64,000 nt of DNA from REEB52 sp964626905 (GTDB lineage Bacteria; Chlamydiota; Chlamydiia; Chlamydiales; SM23-39), in NCBI GenBank assembly GCA_964626905.1, contig CAZVHA010000001.1, positions 62,001 to 126,000 of the forward strand, written 5' to 3'. A program made the translations under genes and the position numbers. Shown piece by piece: positions 1 through 8,324 of the stretch; position 1 is the stretch's first letter; every line of letters starts with the position of its first letter. Below the pieces are notes generated by a model. It was not told the origin of the DNA, did not search any database, and saw only the letters and a list, made by a program, of their open reading frames with translations.

Positions 1-1539
1 CATCGCCAAGAGACCGATCAAAAGCTCCTTGAGCTCCTTTTCGAAATTTCCCTCTTGTAAATTGGAGCCGTAAACGCCGAGAAAAGTCGCCTTTCGAAAG
101 GTCTCAATCAGCGGCAATGGGACAAAAAGTCCCGTATCCTTTTCCGGCTTGAGCACGTATTGCAAAATTTTCCCCGAAAGATCATCGACCCAAAAAACGG
201 GGATGCCAAATTTGGCTAAATCGACGAGCATCGCCCGGTCTTCATGCGAAAAAAATCCGCCGTGCGAACACGAGGGGAATTGGAAATAGATCCGCTTCAA
301 ACACCGCTGCACCTGATCGTTGAGCAGCATCCTCTTCATCAAGGGCGTCGGGAAATGGCGGCAGAGCAAAATCCCCTGCGAGGTGATGAGCCCCGTCTCA
401 ATGGCCTGCAAAAAAGGGAATGAGGGCTGGTTTTCGATGTATTTTTCTGCCACTTGCGCCTGTCTTGCCGGATGGGATAGACCTGGAAAATCATGCTTGA
501 CCGGCTCTCTTGTGATCCAGTCGCTCGCCTTTAAACTTTTCATCTGCGTCCCCTTCACCACGAAAACAGAGGCGAGTTTGTTTTTGTCAGGGGCTGTCGC
601 AAACGCCTCGAACAAACTCTTCGGATCTTCCAACGCTGCGATCAGTTGGTCCCGATCAGAAAAAAAGACATGCTCGCGGTGCGGCTCGAGTGTGTAAAAT
701 TCGAGCGGAATATCGTCGATCACTTGATCGCTATTGCCAAAAAGCTCATAAATGTCCCCCGATGCAGCTGTGTCGGGCTGTAAAAAATTGGCCGAAGTGT
801 GGTGAATCCCCGGCGGCAATAGCTCATCCACGACATGCGCATAGACGGTTCGAATGTGCAATGGAGCCGTCCTCACGAGAAGCATCTCATTCGGATGGAC
901 GAGGCGCGGCGCCCGCCCCTCAAAGTGCTGATTGAGCTGCAATAGTTGACGGGCGTGAGACATGTTTTTTTTAAGCCCCTTAATGAGCGTTGGCAAAAGG
1001 CCGTACAAATCCATCTCAAAAGTGACAATCCCATCGAGCAGCGCAATGAAAGCAACTGTCCTCCCTTCCACTTTTTCCAAAATCAGCGCGCCGCTCCCCT
1101 CAAGCCCCCCCAAAGAGAGGAGCGGGCGCCCTTTCCGATCCGATCTTCCAAACATCCGCATCAAATAATCGGGATCGCGCACTCTGCGCCTCTCGTCTTT
1201 TGCAAAAAGTTTTCCAATATAAACGTCAGACTCCAAAGCCTCTAAACAGGTAAGTCCCAGTTTTCCAATCCCCTGCAGCTCCACTTTGACATGCGCAGTG
1301 TTCTGCTTCCGCTCAAAGTGAAACTCCTTGCAAACACTATTGATCCCCAACTGCGCGAGTGTGCTTTTCAAATTGAATGAGATCCTCTTCGGGTCGATCT
1401 CATATCCGATAAACGCTGGCGATATCTCTTCAATTTTGATGGTCGCAAGCCGTTTTTTATCAAAACTGGAGCCGATTTGGATAATGAATCCATCGGGCGT
1501 CACCAGATCGTAATGGTGCGGTGTTAAATAGCTTTCCAA
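1..1539 (-). CDS. Conserved chlamydial-type protein of unknown function, 3' end beyond the window
   Basis: An uninterrupted reading frame runs leftward from a TTG start at 1539 to the window edge (513 codons, no stop). The start is supported by AAGGAGT at 1548-1554, eight bases upstream, and the frame stays open throughout, so this is a real gene and not a shadow. The visible part is a soluble protein with no signal peptide or membrane segment. I do not recognise the family. Near the truncated end (nt 60-100) a TFLGVYGSN segment could be the first strand and loop of a Rossmann-type nucleotide-binding fold such as the LOG/lysine-decarboxylase-like family, but too little is visible to say so. 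It is divergent from the MYG1 gene with a 64-bp gap that should hold both promoters. Confidence 0.8.
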   Translation of the reverse strand, partial: MESYLTPHHYDLVTPDGFIIQIGSSFDKKRLATIKIEEISPAFIGYEIDPKRISFNLKSTLAQLGINSVCKEFHFERKQNTAHVKVELQGIGKLGLTCLEALESDVYIGKLFAKDERRRVRDPDYLMRMFGRSDRKGRPLLSLGGLEGSGALILEKVEGRTVAFIALLDGIVTFEMDLYGLLPTLIKGLKKNMSHARQLLQLNQHFEGRAPRLVHPNEMLLVRTAPLHIRTVYAHVVDELLPPGIHHTSANFLQPDTAASGDIYELFGNSDQVIDDIPLEFYTLEPHREHVFFSDRDQLIAALEDPKSLFEAFATAPDKNKLASVFVVKGTQMKSLKASDWITREPVKHDFPGLSHPARQAQVAEKYIENQPSFPFLQAIETGLITSQGILLCRHFPTPLMKRMLLNDQVQRCLKRIYFQFPSCSHGGFFSHEDRAMLVDLAKFGIPVFWVDDLSGKILQYVLKPEKDTGLFVPLPLIETFRKATFLGVYGSNLQEGNFEKELKELLIGLLAM

Positions 1540-1603
1540 ATTCGGGTACTCCTTAAAAAGTTGCAAAGTCGCGCTAAATTGACTATACTGAATCGGTAAA
1601 AAA

Positions 1604-2473
1604 ATGGAACCACGTAGTTTAGCCATCCACGACGGCTCTTTCCACGCAGATGAGGTCACCGCCTGTGCGCTCCTCCTCCTTTGCGGCAGATTGGACCGGA
1701 ATAAGATTTATCGAACCCGAGAGCCAAAGACCCTCGACAATTGCGAATTTGTCTGCGACGTCGGAGGCATTTATGACCCGCAAAAAAAGCGCTTCGACCA
1801 TCACCAGGCAGATTATAAAGGAACTTTGAGCAGCGCAGGGATGGTCCTTCTCTTCTTAAAAGAGACCAATCAGATGGAATCCCACCTCTACGACCATTTC
1901 AATAAATCACTCGTCATCGGAGTCGACGCCCACGATAACGGGATCGCTAGGCTCGAACCCGGCATCACCTCGTTTTCCCAGGTCATTTCCAATTTTTTGC
2001 CCATCGAATACGATTCGACAGCCGAGGAAATGGACCTCGCCTTTTTTAATGCCCTCGATTTCGCCTTGGGCCACCTCGAAAGGCTTAAAAAAAGACATTT
2101 TTATACCCTCAATTGCAAAGAAGCCATCAAAAATGCAATGGTGCAGGGGAGTTATGCGCTGATTTTTTCCGAATCGCTCCCTTGGCTTGAAAATTTTTTT
2201 GATCTCGGCGGCGATTTGCACCCAGCCCAATTTGTCATCATGCCCTCAGGCAAACACTGGAAATTGCGGGCAATTCCCCCAAGTCTTTCAGAGAGGATGA
2301 AGGTGAGAAGAGCCCTGCCAGAAAAATGGGCAGGTCTTCGCGATGAAGAGCTGAGAAAAGTAACCGGGATTCGAGGGGCCATCTTTTGCCATAAAGGGCG
2401 CTTCATCTCGATTTGGGAAACAAAGGAAGACGCGATCAAAGCGTTTCACTTAAGCATGGAGCATCACTCATGA
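1604..2473 (+). CDS. MYG1 family (UPF0160) DHH-like metal-dependent hydrolase/exonuclease
   Basis: A 289-residue protein. The N-terminal motif HDGSFHADEVTACALL (residues 9-24) and the downstream DHHQ (about 66-69) are the metal-ligand signatures of the MYG1/GAMM1 family, which resembles DHH phosphoesterases. Eukaryotic MYG1 is a 3'-5' RNA exonuclease; the bacterial members are poorly characterised. The conserved C-terminal part with RAIP and W-x-G-L-R-D-E-E-L is also present, so the protein looks complete. Its stop overlaps the start of the HIT gene (ATGA), indicating translational coupling. Family assignment is firm; the substrate is unknown. Confidence 0.85.
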   Translation: MEPRSLAIHDGSFHADEVTACALLLLCGRLDRNKIYRTREPKTLDNCEFVCDVGGIYDPQKKRFDHHQADYKGTLSSAGMVLLFLKETNQMESHLYDHFNKSLVIGVDAHDNGIARLEPGITSFSQVISNFLPIEYDSTAEEMDLAFFNALDFALGHLERLKKRHFYTLNCKEAIKNAMVQGSYALIFSESLPWLENFFDLGGDLHPAQFVIMPSGKHWKLRAIPPSLSERMKVRRALPEKWAGLRDEELRKVTGIRGAIFCHKGRFISIWETKEDAIKAFHLSMEHHS

Positions 2474-2805
2474 ATACTGTATTTGGCCTGATCATCCAGG
2501 GAAAACTCCCCTCCAAGAAAGTCTTTGAAAATGAGCGGATTTTAGCCATTGAAGATATCCATCCCGTGGCCCCCGTGCATCTCCTCATCATGCCGAAAAA
2601 AGAGATCCGCAACCTCCAGTCCCTCGAACCCCACGATTACCCCCTCCTCGGAGAAATCGTCCAAATCGCACAGCAACTGGCCGAAGAAAGGGGAGTCGCA
2701 GAAGGGTATCGGCTCCTAACCAATATCGGCCCCGATTCGGGTCAGACGATCTTTCATCTCCATTTTCATCTCATCGGCGGAAGAGTTCTCGGGACATTGG
2801 CTTAG
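2470..2805 (+). CDS. HIT-family (HinT-like) nucleotide phosphoramidase/hydrolase
   Basis: A 111-residue protein starting at the ATG that overlaps the MYG1 stop. The catalytic histidine triad is intact as HLHFHLIGG near the C-terminus (nt 2758-2784), and the N-terminal half has the usual HIT pattern (VFENERILAIEDIHPVAPVH). HinT-like proteins hydrolyse aminoacyl- or lysyl-AMP and purine nucleotide phosphoramidates in the cytosol. The length matches the family (about 110 residues). The last 90 bp overlap the 3' end of the convergent gene at 2716-3369, which is unusual because the HIT catalytic motif itself lies in the overlap. Confidence 0.92.
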   Translation: MNTVFGLIIQGKLPSKKVFENERILAIEDIHPVAPVHLLIMPKKEIRNLQSLEPHDYPLLGEIVQIAQQLAEERGVAEGYRLLTNIGPDSGQTIFHLHFHLIGGRVLGTLA

Positions 2806-3369
2806 CTGCAACTCAAGATGGACACCGCTCAAAATCGCCTTCCCCCGGCCAATAGAGCATTCAATAATAGCAGCAGGGCTCCTTGGCAAATCGAGATACC
2901 TCGCAAGGACTCTGACATGGTTCATCTCCCCTTCAAAAAAACAGCCCCCATTATAATAGGAATAAAAACCCCCTTCCGAAGTGCCGAGGCGCACCGTTTT
3001 GGCCCCCCGCTCACTCCCGTAAAAAAAAGTCCCTTTTCCAAAGGCCGGCCCAATCGCTTTGCCCCCAAAAAAGGCAAGTTCTCGATCCGCACATACTTCC
3101 AAGGGCAAACCCTTGTCAAATTCGATCGATTGACAGCCATAGTAGCCACCCGCACAAATGCCGAGATAGATCCCCCCTTTTTCAACAAAATCTTTGATCT
3201 TGCCGTTGGGAATCCCTTGCAAATGTCGATGATAGGGGACGTCTCTTCCCCCAGGCATAATAAAGAGCTTCAAGGAATTAAGTCCCCCTTGAAGAATTTG
3301 TTGAACCCCAATTCTAGGGTGCGTAGGTCCACTCCAAATGGCCCCTTCCCCCTCATATATTGCAATCAT
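2716..3369 (-). CDS. Biotin-protein-ligase N-terminal-domain-like (class I glutamine amidotransferase fold) protein
   Basis: A 217-residue protein from the ATG at 3369 (MIAIYEGEG). The frame continues upstream without a stop, but a longer version would run into the divergent HEAT gene starting at 3408. The sequence has MPGGRDVPYH followed by GGIYLGICAGGYYG, the nucleophile-elbow pattern (GICAGG) of the BPL_N family, a class I GATase-like fold fused to biotin ligase in fungi and free-standing in some bacteria. The cysteine in GICAGG would be the nucleophile. No ligase catalytic domain is present. Function in bacteria is unknown. The C-terminal tail past SGVHLE overlaps the HIT gene antisense. 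Confidence 0.8.
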   Translation of the reverse strand: MIAIYEGEGAIWSGPTHPRIGVQQILQGGLNSLKLFIMPGGRDVPYHRHLQGIPNGKIKDFVEKGGIYLGICAGGYYGCQSIEFDKGLPLEVCADRELAFFGGKAIGPAFGKGTFFYGSERGAKTVRLGTSEGGFYSYYNGGCFFEGEMNHVRVLARYLDLPRSPAAIIECSIGRGKAILSGVHLELQLSQCPENSSADEMKMEMKDRLTRIGADIG

Positions 3370-3407
3370 CAGACAAATAGGGTAACAAAAGGGGAAATGG
3401 GTTAGCA

Positions 3408-5114
3408 ATGATTTCTTCTCTCTTCGCTGCGCTCCTCCTTTTTGCCCCCTCTCTCCCTGAAGAGGAGGGGATCCGCCGGGTACAGGCCCACCTTTTGATC
3501 GACGATCCTTCCTCTGCTTTAAACGAGGCAAATGAACTCGCAACCCTTTACCCCGACTCGGTTGAAATTCAAAAAACCCTCATCCAAGCATTCGCTGTCA
3601 ATGGCTTAGAAGAGGAGGCGCTCGATCATTGGAACCAATTGACCTACAAAGACCCATCGCACCTCTATGATCGGAACCTTCTGGAAGAGCTCGCCTGGGG
3701 AGTGCTCAAAAAGGGGACCCGCTCAACCCAGTACGGAGTGAGACTCGCAGCGGCCATCGGCTCTTTTTTAACGCGCGATGTGAGGGCAGTGCCAATTTTG
3801 ATCAAGATGATGCGTGATTCTAATGCGGTGATCCGTTCCGTCGCGATTCAGATGGCCTCCGCATTTCGGGACGCTCCATTGAAAGATGAGATCGCGCGGC
3901 TCATGCGCGAGGAAAAGGTTTGGGTTGTGAGGCTCGAAGTGATCAAAGCGGCAGGTGCTTTGAGGATGAAAGAGCTCGCCCCCGAGATCCAACAGCTCGT
4001 CCAATCAGAAAAAACCCCCTTGGAAGAGAGACAAATTGCCATCGCCTCCCTCTTAGAGATGTACGATACCATATCTAAAGAAGAATTTGAAAGGCTCGCG
4101 CGGAGTAACCGGGCCGGATTGAGACATTTGGCCTGTTCGATTGCCATCCATTTTCAAATGCAAGAGGTCAAAGAGGAGGTGCTGAGCCTCATCCAAGACG
4201 CCCACCCGGCAGTGAGGATCGCTGCACTAAACGCATTTGGACTGCTCTATAAGGGAGAGGAAAAACAGATCGCAGCAGCTCTGCAAGATTCCGATCCATC
4301 CGTTGCCATCACCGCAGCGTGGGCCGCCTTTCTCATCGATTCGCCCCTCGCGATGGCGACCATGGAAAAATGGCTTTTCGATGCGCTCCATGAAAATAGA
4401 CGTTTTGCCGCTGCAGCGCTTCGCTCTGTCGGACACAAGGGGACAACTCTTGCCCTACAAACGATGGAAAAGAGCACCGACCCTTATGTGCAGGTGAATT
4501 TGGCACTCGGCCTTTTGGGACAAAGGGTCGAAGTGAAAAAATGTTCCGATCTCATTTGCCAGTTTTTAGAAAAAGAAAACCGGATGCTCATGCTCGACCA
4601 AAGACAAAACCCCCTATTCGAGGTACTCGCGCCAAGCGCTGTGCGCCATAACGATCAAACCCCCAATTTCCCCGAAGCACAAGACCAAATGACTAGGCTA
4701 AATCTCGTCTCGCTCCTCGCCATTTTAGAGGATGAGAGGGCTTTGCCGGCGCTGAAAACCTTTTTGCAAAGAAAACATTGGGGTGTGACAGGGCTCGCCG
4801 CCGCAACCCTTCTTCATGAGGGAGACGACACCGCTCTCGAAGTGGTTAAAGAGCTCGTCCACGACCCCGATCCCAACATTCGGCTGCAAGCCTGTCTTGT
4901 ATTAGCGATGTTTGGCAAAGACGAATCGGTCCTGCATGACCTCCAGGGAGCCTACGCAGGAGCCGATCACGAAAAAAAACTGCACATCCTCGAGGCGCTC
5001 GGCAGAATCGGCAACGCCCAGTCATATAGCTTCTTGGTCGGGGTGCTAAAAGAGCCGTTCCCGATCCTGCGCGTCGCCGCCGCCGCCGCTCTCATCCAAA
5101 GTGTCAACCGGTAA
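3408..5114 (+). CDS. Exported HEAT-repeat protein
   Basis: A 568-residue protein. It begins with a hydrophobic stretch (MISSLFAALLLFAPSLP) that looks like a cleavable signal peptide. Next comes a TPR-like helical segment (about 18-75), then many HEAT/PBS-type repeats recognisable by recurring patterns such as AVPILIKMMRDSNAVIRSVA, AALQDSDPSVAITAAWA and VKELVHDPDPNIRLQACLVL, continuing to the C-terminus (GVLKEPFPILRVAAAAALIQ). Such solenoids are protein-binding scaffolds; this one probably sits in the periplasm or is secreted. No catalytic motif is visible. Its 3' end overlaps the convergent gene at 5104 by 11 bp. The partner is unknown. Confidence 0.85.
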   Translation: MISSLFAALLLFAPSLPEEEGIRRVQAHLLIDDPSSALNEANELATLYPDSVEIQKTLIQAFAVNGLEEEALDHWNQLTYKDPSHLYDRNLLEELAWGVLKKGTRSTQYGVRLAAAIGSFLTRDVRAVPILIKMMRDSNAVIRSVAIQMASAFRDAPLKDEIARLMREEKVWVVRLEVIKAAGALRMKELAPEIQQLVQSEKTPLEERQIAIASLLEMYDTISKEEFERLARSNRAGLRHLACSIAIHFQMQEVKEEVLSLIQDAHPAVRIAALNAFGLLYKGEEKQIAAALQDSDPSVAITAAWAAFLIDSPLAMATMEKWLFDALHENRRFAAAALRSVGHKGTTLALQTMEKSTDPYVQVNLALGLLGQRVEVKKCSDLICQFLEKENRMLMLDQRQNPLFEVLAPSAVRHNDQTPNFPEAQDQMTRLNLVSLLAILEDERALPALKTFLQRKHWGVTGLAAATLLHEGDDTALEVVKELVHDPDPNIRLQACLVLAMFGKDESVLHDLQGAYAGADHEKKLHILEALGRIGNAQSYSFLVGVLKEPFPILRVAAAAALIQSVNR

Positions 5115-6030
5115 TTGCCCCTGGCAAAAGCTCTCGGCGCAAAAGGGCTAGGGATTTAGGACCGGTGGCTCCCGTTACCTTCTGTAGTATCGCCTGGAAT
5201 TCCAATGGATCTCTTTCCAATTCTGGGTGAAAGTGAAAATAATCATCGTTTTTTCCACCATCATTAGAGTGTCCAAAAGTGCGTAATGCAAGTGACCTTG
5301 GGACGCATTTCCCTAGTCCTGTCATAGTCAAACTAAAAGGATCGACATCCAAGATCGTGTCTGTTGGTTTCTCAATAATACGCAAAAGGAGAGCGGTGCG
5401 GATGATGTCAGGAAGCATTTGGTCTTCCAATCGGTCGTGAGTCATTCGAGCGGTCTCATAGCGAATATGTAACTTGTCTTCTTCGGAAACGCCCCCCTCC
5501 TTTTTCCATTTTTGCTCTTGCTCCAACATTGCTTGCTCAGCTTTACAAAACGAAGATTGGGCACGGTCTATGAAACATTTTGTTTGAGCTATCAGGGGAA
5601 GAAGATCTCGGTAAGAGTGATTTAGTTGGGACTTGTCAAGCTCGTACTCATCAAAAAAAGCTTCGACATTTTTGCGCGTCCAAGGTTCTATCTGTTTTAG
5701 TTGCTTATAAACTTGCTCGCCAAACTCGGCGCGGGCTTTGTTGAGTCTAGACCACTGCGCCAGATACGTCGGGGCAAAGATCAAAAGGGGGGATGCGAGA
5801 ATGAGCCCAGCGAGGATCGCCGATGCCGCGCTTGTGACAACAATGACTTTATAAGAAATCGCAAGTGCCACAGCGCAGATGGCAACCAGGGCCACATAGC
5901 AAATTTTTTCAAGGGCGCACTGGGCATTTGCCTTTCTTCTGAGATTTGCATTATTCGCCTCTAAAACCTGAAGCGCTGTCTTGCCCGGCTGTTTGAAATC
6001 GGTCACCAAGTGATGTCGTTGTATAGTCAT
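5104..6030 (-). CDS. Predicted inclusion-membrane-like protein with a bilobed hydrophobic segment
   Basis: A 308-residue protein of no family I recognise. Residues about 43-60 and 62-88 form two closely spaced hydrophobic stretches separated by a very short turn. This bilobed pattern is the hallmark of chlamydial Inc proteins, which are inserted into the host-derived inclusion membrane after type III secretion. The rest is charged and largely helical (about 95-210), with a possible short coiled coil rich in Glu/Lys/Gln. There is no cleavable signal peptide. The Inc assignment is inference from topology only. It is convergent with the HEAT gene and followed upstream by sufE on the same strand with a 60-bp gap. 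Confidence 0.75.
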   Translation of the reverse strand: MTIQRHHLVTDFKQPGKTALQVLEANNANLRRKANAQCALEKICYVALVAICAVALAISYKVIVVTSAASAILAGLILASPLLIFAPTYLAQWSRLNKARAEFGEQVYKQLKQIEPWTRKNVEAFFDEYELDKSQLNHSYRDLLPLIAQTKCFIDRAQSSFCKAEQAMLEQEQKWKKEGGVSEEDKLHIRYETARMTHDRLEDQMLPDIIRTALLLRIIEKPTDTILDVDPFSLTMTGLGKCVPRSLALRTFGHSNDGGKNDDYFHFHPELERDPLEFQAILQKVTGATGPKSLALLRRELLPGAITG

Positions 6031-6090
6031 AACCCTCCTAATGTAGCTAAACTTATACCAAAGACGCGTAAAGATAGCACCAAAAAAAGA

Positions 6091-6507
6091 TTAAAGCAAA
6101 GTTTTTAGTGCATCTCTTTTCATTTTGAGATGAATTTGAGCTAAGCCGTTGGATCTGTGTGGGGAAAGATTGGCTCCAATGCCGAGTTCTTCGATAAAGA
6201 GGGGAGGGCATTTTAGGATTGTCTCGGCGGTTTCACCTGAATAGACGGCGATCATCAGGGCGGCAAGCCCTTTTGAGATGAGCGCATCGCCGTCGGCGTC
6301 AAAAAAACAGTTGCCATCTCGGACTGTGATTGCGAGATAGAGGGCGCTTTGGCACCCTTCCACTTTGCGCTCCCTCGTTTTCCATTCTTTCGGAAAAAGA
6401 GGGAGATTTTTGCCCATGCGGATGAGCTCTTGCATCCGCAATTCAGGGGAAAGGGGGGCAAATTTTTCCTTGATTTCCAAGCACTTTTTTTCGAATTCCT
6501 CATTCAT
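6091..6507 (-). CDS. sufE: SufE-family cysteine-desulfurase sulfur acceptor
   Basis: A 138-residue cytosolic protein. KVEGCQSALYL (about residues 48-58) contains the active cysteine that takes persulfide sulfur from SufS, and the C-terminal GLGANLSPHRSNG-like segment (here IGANLSPHRSNGLAQI) is typical of SufE. It serves Fe-S cluster assembly. Length and motif order match the family. It is divergent from infA, so the two share the roughly 70-bp spacer. No sufS is in this window. Confidence 0.9.
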   Translation of the reverse strand: MNEEFEKKCLEIKEKFAPLSPELRMQELIRMGKNLPLFPKEWKTRERKVEGCQSALYLAITVRDGNCFFDADGDALISKGLAALMIAVYSGETAETILKCPPLFIEELGIGANLSPHRSNGLAQIHLKMKRDALKTLL

Positions 6508-6551
6508 AGAGACCCAGAATTTTAGCAGAAGAAAGATTAATAGTCATTGAC

Positions 6552-6557
6552 TATAAT
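6552..6557 (+). promoter_or_regulatory. Candidate -10 hexamer for infA
   Basis: A perfect TATAAT lies 20 bases before the first infA ATG. No convincing -35 hexamer is found at 16-18 bp. If transcription starts 6-7 bases downstream, the leader to the first ATG is very short and has no Shine-Dalgarno sequence, which favours either leaderless-type initiation or use of the second ATG at 6605. Confidence 0.4.
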
Positions 6558-6577
6558 ATACCCTTTCGGGTTACATT

Positions 6578-6823
6578 ATGAGCATTTCCAAGACAAAAAG
6601 CGATATGTCAAAAGAAGAAATGATCAAGATGGAGGGCAAGGTTGAAGAATTGCTCCCGAATATGAACTTCAGTGTGCTCCTCGAAAATGGGATGCGCGTG
6701 ATTGCCCATTTAAGCGGCAAAATGCGGATGCGCAACATCCGAGTTTATGCCGGGGACAATGTGACGGTCGAGATGTCTCCCTATGATTTGACGAAAGCCC
6801 GAATTGTGTATCGCCAGAAATAA
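6578..6823 (+). CDS. infA: Translation initiation factor IF-1
   Basis: An 81-residue S1/OB-fold protein. MEGKVEELLPNMNFSVLLEN, HLSGKMRMRNIRV and MSPYDLTKARIVYR are the conserved IF-1 core. It binds the ribosomal A site during initiation. The usual length is about 72-73 residues; starting at the second ATG (6605, MSKEEMIKMEG) would give 72 residues and match better, so the first nine residues are doubtful. Neither start has a strong ribosome-binding site. infA just upstream of tRNA-Thr and tuf is the arrangement known from chlamydiae. Confidence 0.93.
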   Translation: MSISKTKSDMSKEEMIKMEGKVEELLPNMNFSVLLENGMRVIAHLSGKMRMRNIRVYAGDNVTVEMSPYDLTKARIVYRQK

Positions 6824-6846
6824 TTTTTTGAATTTTGGAAAAACAG

Positions 6847-6875
6847 TTGATTTTATTGCTCCAAGTCCATATGCT
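6847..6875 (+). promoter_or_regulatory. Sigma70-type promoter upstream of tRNA-Thr/tuf
   Basis: TTGATT (6847-6852) and TATGCT (6870-6875) are separated by exactly 17 bp, a good housekeeping promoter about 65 bp ahead of the tRNA. It would drive tRNA-Thr, tuf and possibly the downstream operon. Assigned by consensus only. Confidence 0.5.
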
Positions 6876-6942
6876 TGTAAGCTTTTGAAACCTATTACAT
6901 GAGAGCCTCGGAAAAACTAGGTGAGGTTTTGCGAGGGTGAGC

Positions 6943-7014
6943 GCCCAGGTAGCTCAGTGGTAGAGCACTTGCATGGTAAGCAAGTGGTCGTAGGTTCAAT
7001 TCCTATCTTGGGCA
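6943..7014 (+). tRNA. tRNA-Thr (GGT anticodon)
   Basis: A full cloverleaf: acceptor GCCCAGG pairs with CTTGGGC (7007-7013), followed by discriminator A and no encoded CCA. The anticodon stem CTTGC/GCAAG encloses ATGGTAA (6973-6979), giving anticodon GGT, which reads ACC/ACT. The T-loop is TTCAATT. It lies directly upstream of tuf, as in chlamydiae. Confidence 0.96.
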
Positions 7015-7090
7015 AGAGTGCCCCTGAAGAGACCTGAGTTGGGTGCGGGGCGAAAAAAAATTTCTAGAGCCGAATGGAGGAACTTTAACA

Positions 7091-8275
7091 ATGGCAAAAG
7101 AAGCATTTCAGAGAAACAAAACACACGTAAACATCGGTACAATTGGGCACGTCGACCACGGGAAGACAACGCTGACTGCTGCCATTACTAAGGTTTTGGC
7201 TGAAAAAGGTCAGGCAAAATTCCGAGACTACAGTTCGATCGACAACACACCTGAGGAAAAAGCGCGCGGGATTACGATCAACGCATCGCACGTGGAGTAT
7301 GAGACAGCCAAGCGGCACTATGCACACGTCGACTGCCCGGGCCACGCTGACTATGTGAAGAACATGATCACGGGTGCGGCGCAAATGGACGGGGCGATTC
7401 TCGTCGTTGCGGCGACTGATGGTCCGATGCCACAAACGAAGGAACACATTCTCCTTGCCCGCCAAGTGGGTGTCCCTGCGATTGTCGTGTTCCTCAACAA
7501 GATGGACATGATCGGCAAGGGCGACGAGGAGCTCGTAGAACTCGTAGAAATGGAGTTGACAGAGCTTTTAGAGGCGAAAGGGTACAAAGGCGTTCCGATC
7601 ATTCGAGGTTCTGCGCTGAAGGCGCTCGAAGGCGACCGGCACTATGTCGAGGCGATTTTGAAGCTGATGGATACGGTGGATGAGAAAATCCCAACGCCGA
7701 TCCGAGAAATTGATAAGCCATTCCTCATGCCAATCGAGGACGTCTTCTCGATTTCAGGCCGCGGTACAGTGGTCACAGGAAGGGTTGAGCGGGGCAAAAT
7801 CAAAGTGAACGATAAGATCCAGCTCGTCGGAATCCGCGAAACACGCGACACTGTTGCGACCGGTCTTGAGATGTTCCAAAAGACTTTGGACGAGGCGCTC
7901 GCAGGAGAAAACGTCGGGGTCCTCTTGAGAAGCATTGAAAAGAACGATGTCGAGCGGGGAATGGTCCTCTCGGCCCCTGGAACATGTACGCCGCACACCA
8001 AATTTAAAGGAACTGTTTACGTGTTGACGAAAGATGAGGGGGGGCGCCATAAGCCTTTCTTCACCGGATATAGACCGCAGTTCTATTTCCGAACGACCGA
8101 CGTTACTGGAACAGTCGAACTTCCTCAAGGGACAGAGATGGTGATGCCAGGAGACAACGTAGAGATTACGGCAGAACTGATCAACCCGATTGCGATGGAA
8201 GAGGGAATGCGTTTTGCGATTCGCGAAGGTGGCCGTACGATCGGCGCTGGAACGATCTCAAAGATTTTGAAGTAA
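7091..8275 (+). CDS. tuf: Elongation factor Tu
   Basis: A 394-residue GTPase that delivers aminoacyl-tRNA to the ribosome. GTP-binding motifs are intact: GHVDHGKTT (about 19-27), DCPGH, NKMD and SALK, with the effector region KARGITINASH. Domains 2 and 3 follow to the C-terminal GAGTISKILK. The start at 7091 (MAKEAFQRNK) is set by GGAGG at 7076-7080, 10 bases upstream; an in-frame ATG at 7043 is spurious. tRNA genes flank it on both sides (Thr and Trp). Confidence 0.98.
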   Translation: MAKEAFQRNKTHVNIGTIGHVDHGKTTLTAAITKVLAEKGQAKFRDYSSIDNTPEEKARGITINASHVEYETAKRHYAHVDCPGHADYVKNMITGAAQMDGAILVVAATDGPMPQTKEHILLARQVGVPAIVVFLNKMDMIGKGDEELVELVEMELTELLEAKGYKGVPIIRGSALKALEGDRHYVEAILKLMDTVDEKIPTPIREIDKPFLMPIEDVFSISGRGTVVTGRVERGKIKVNDKIQLVGIRETRDTVATGLEMFQKTLDEALAGENVGVLLRSIEKNDVERGMVLSAPGTCTPHTKFKGTVYVLTKDEGGRHKPFFTGYRPQFYFRTTDVTGTVELPQGTEMVMPGDNVEITAELINPIAMEEGMRFAIREGGRTIGAGTISKILK

Positions 8276-8287
8276 TTTGAAATAAAA

Positions 8288-8320
8288 GGGCGATGGGGGA
8301 GCTATTCCCCCCCTTTGCCC
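8288..8320 (+). terminator. Hairpin between tuf and tRNA-Trp
   Basis: GGGC (8288-8291) pairs with GCCC (8317-8320), and inside it GGGGGA (8295-8300) pairs with TCCCCC (8306-8311). The stem lies 13 bp after the tuf stop and just before tRNA-Trp. The following T-run is weak, so it may be an attenuator or a processing site rather than a full terminator. Confidence 0.55.
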
Positions 8321-8324
8321 ATTT

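Noticed and set aside
320..1513. Several plus-strand frames in the first 1.5 kb
   Set aside because: All lie antisense to the continuous minus-strand gene 1-1539, which has codon structure and a ribosome-binding site.
7043..7090. Longer tuf start
   Set aside because: EF-Tu proteins begin MAKE/MSKE; GGAGG at 7076-7080 selects the ATG at 7091.
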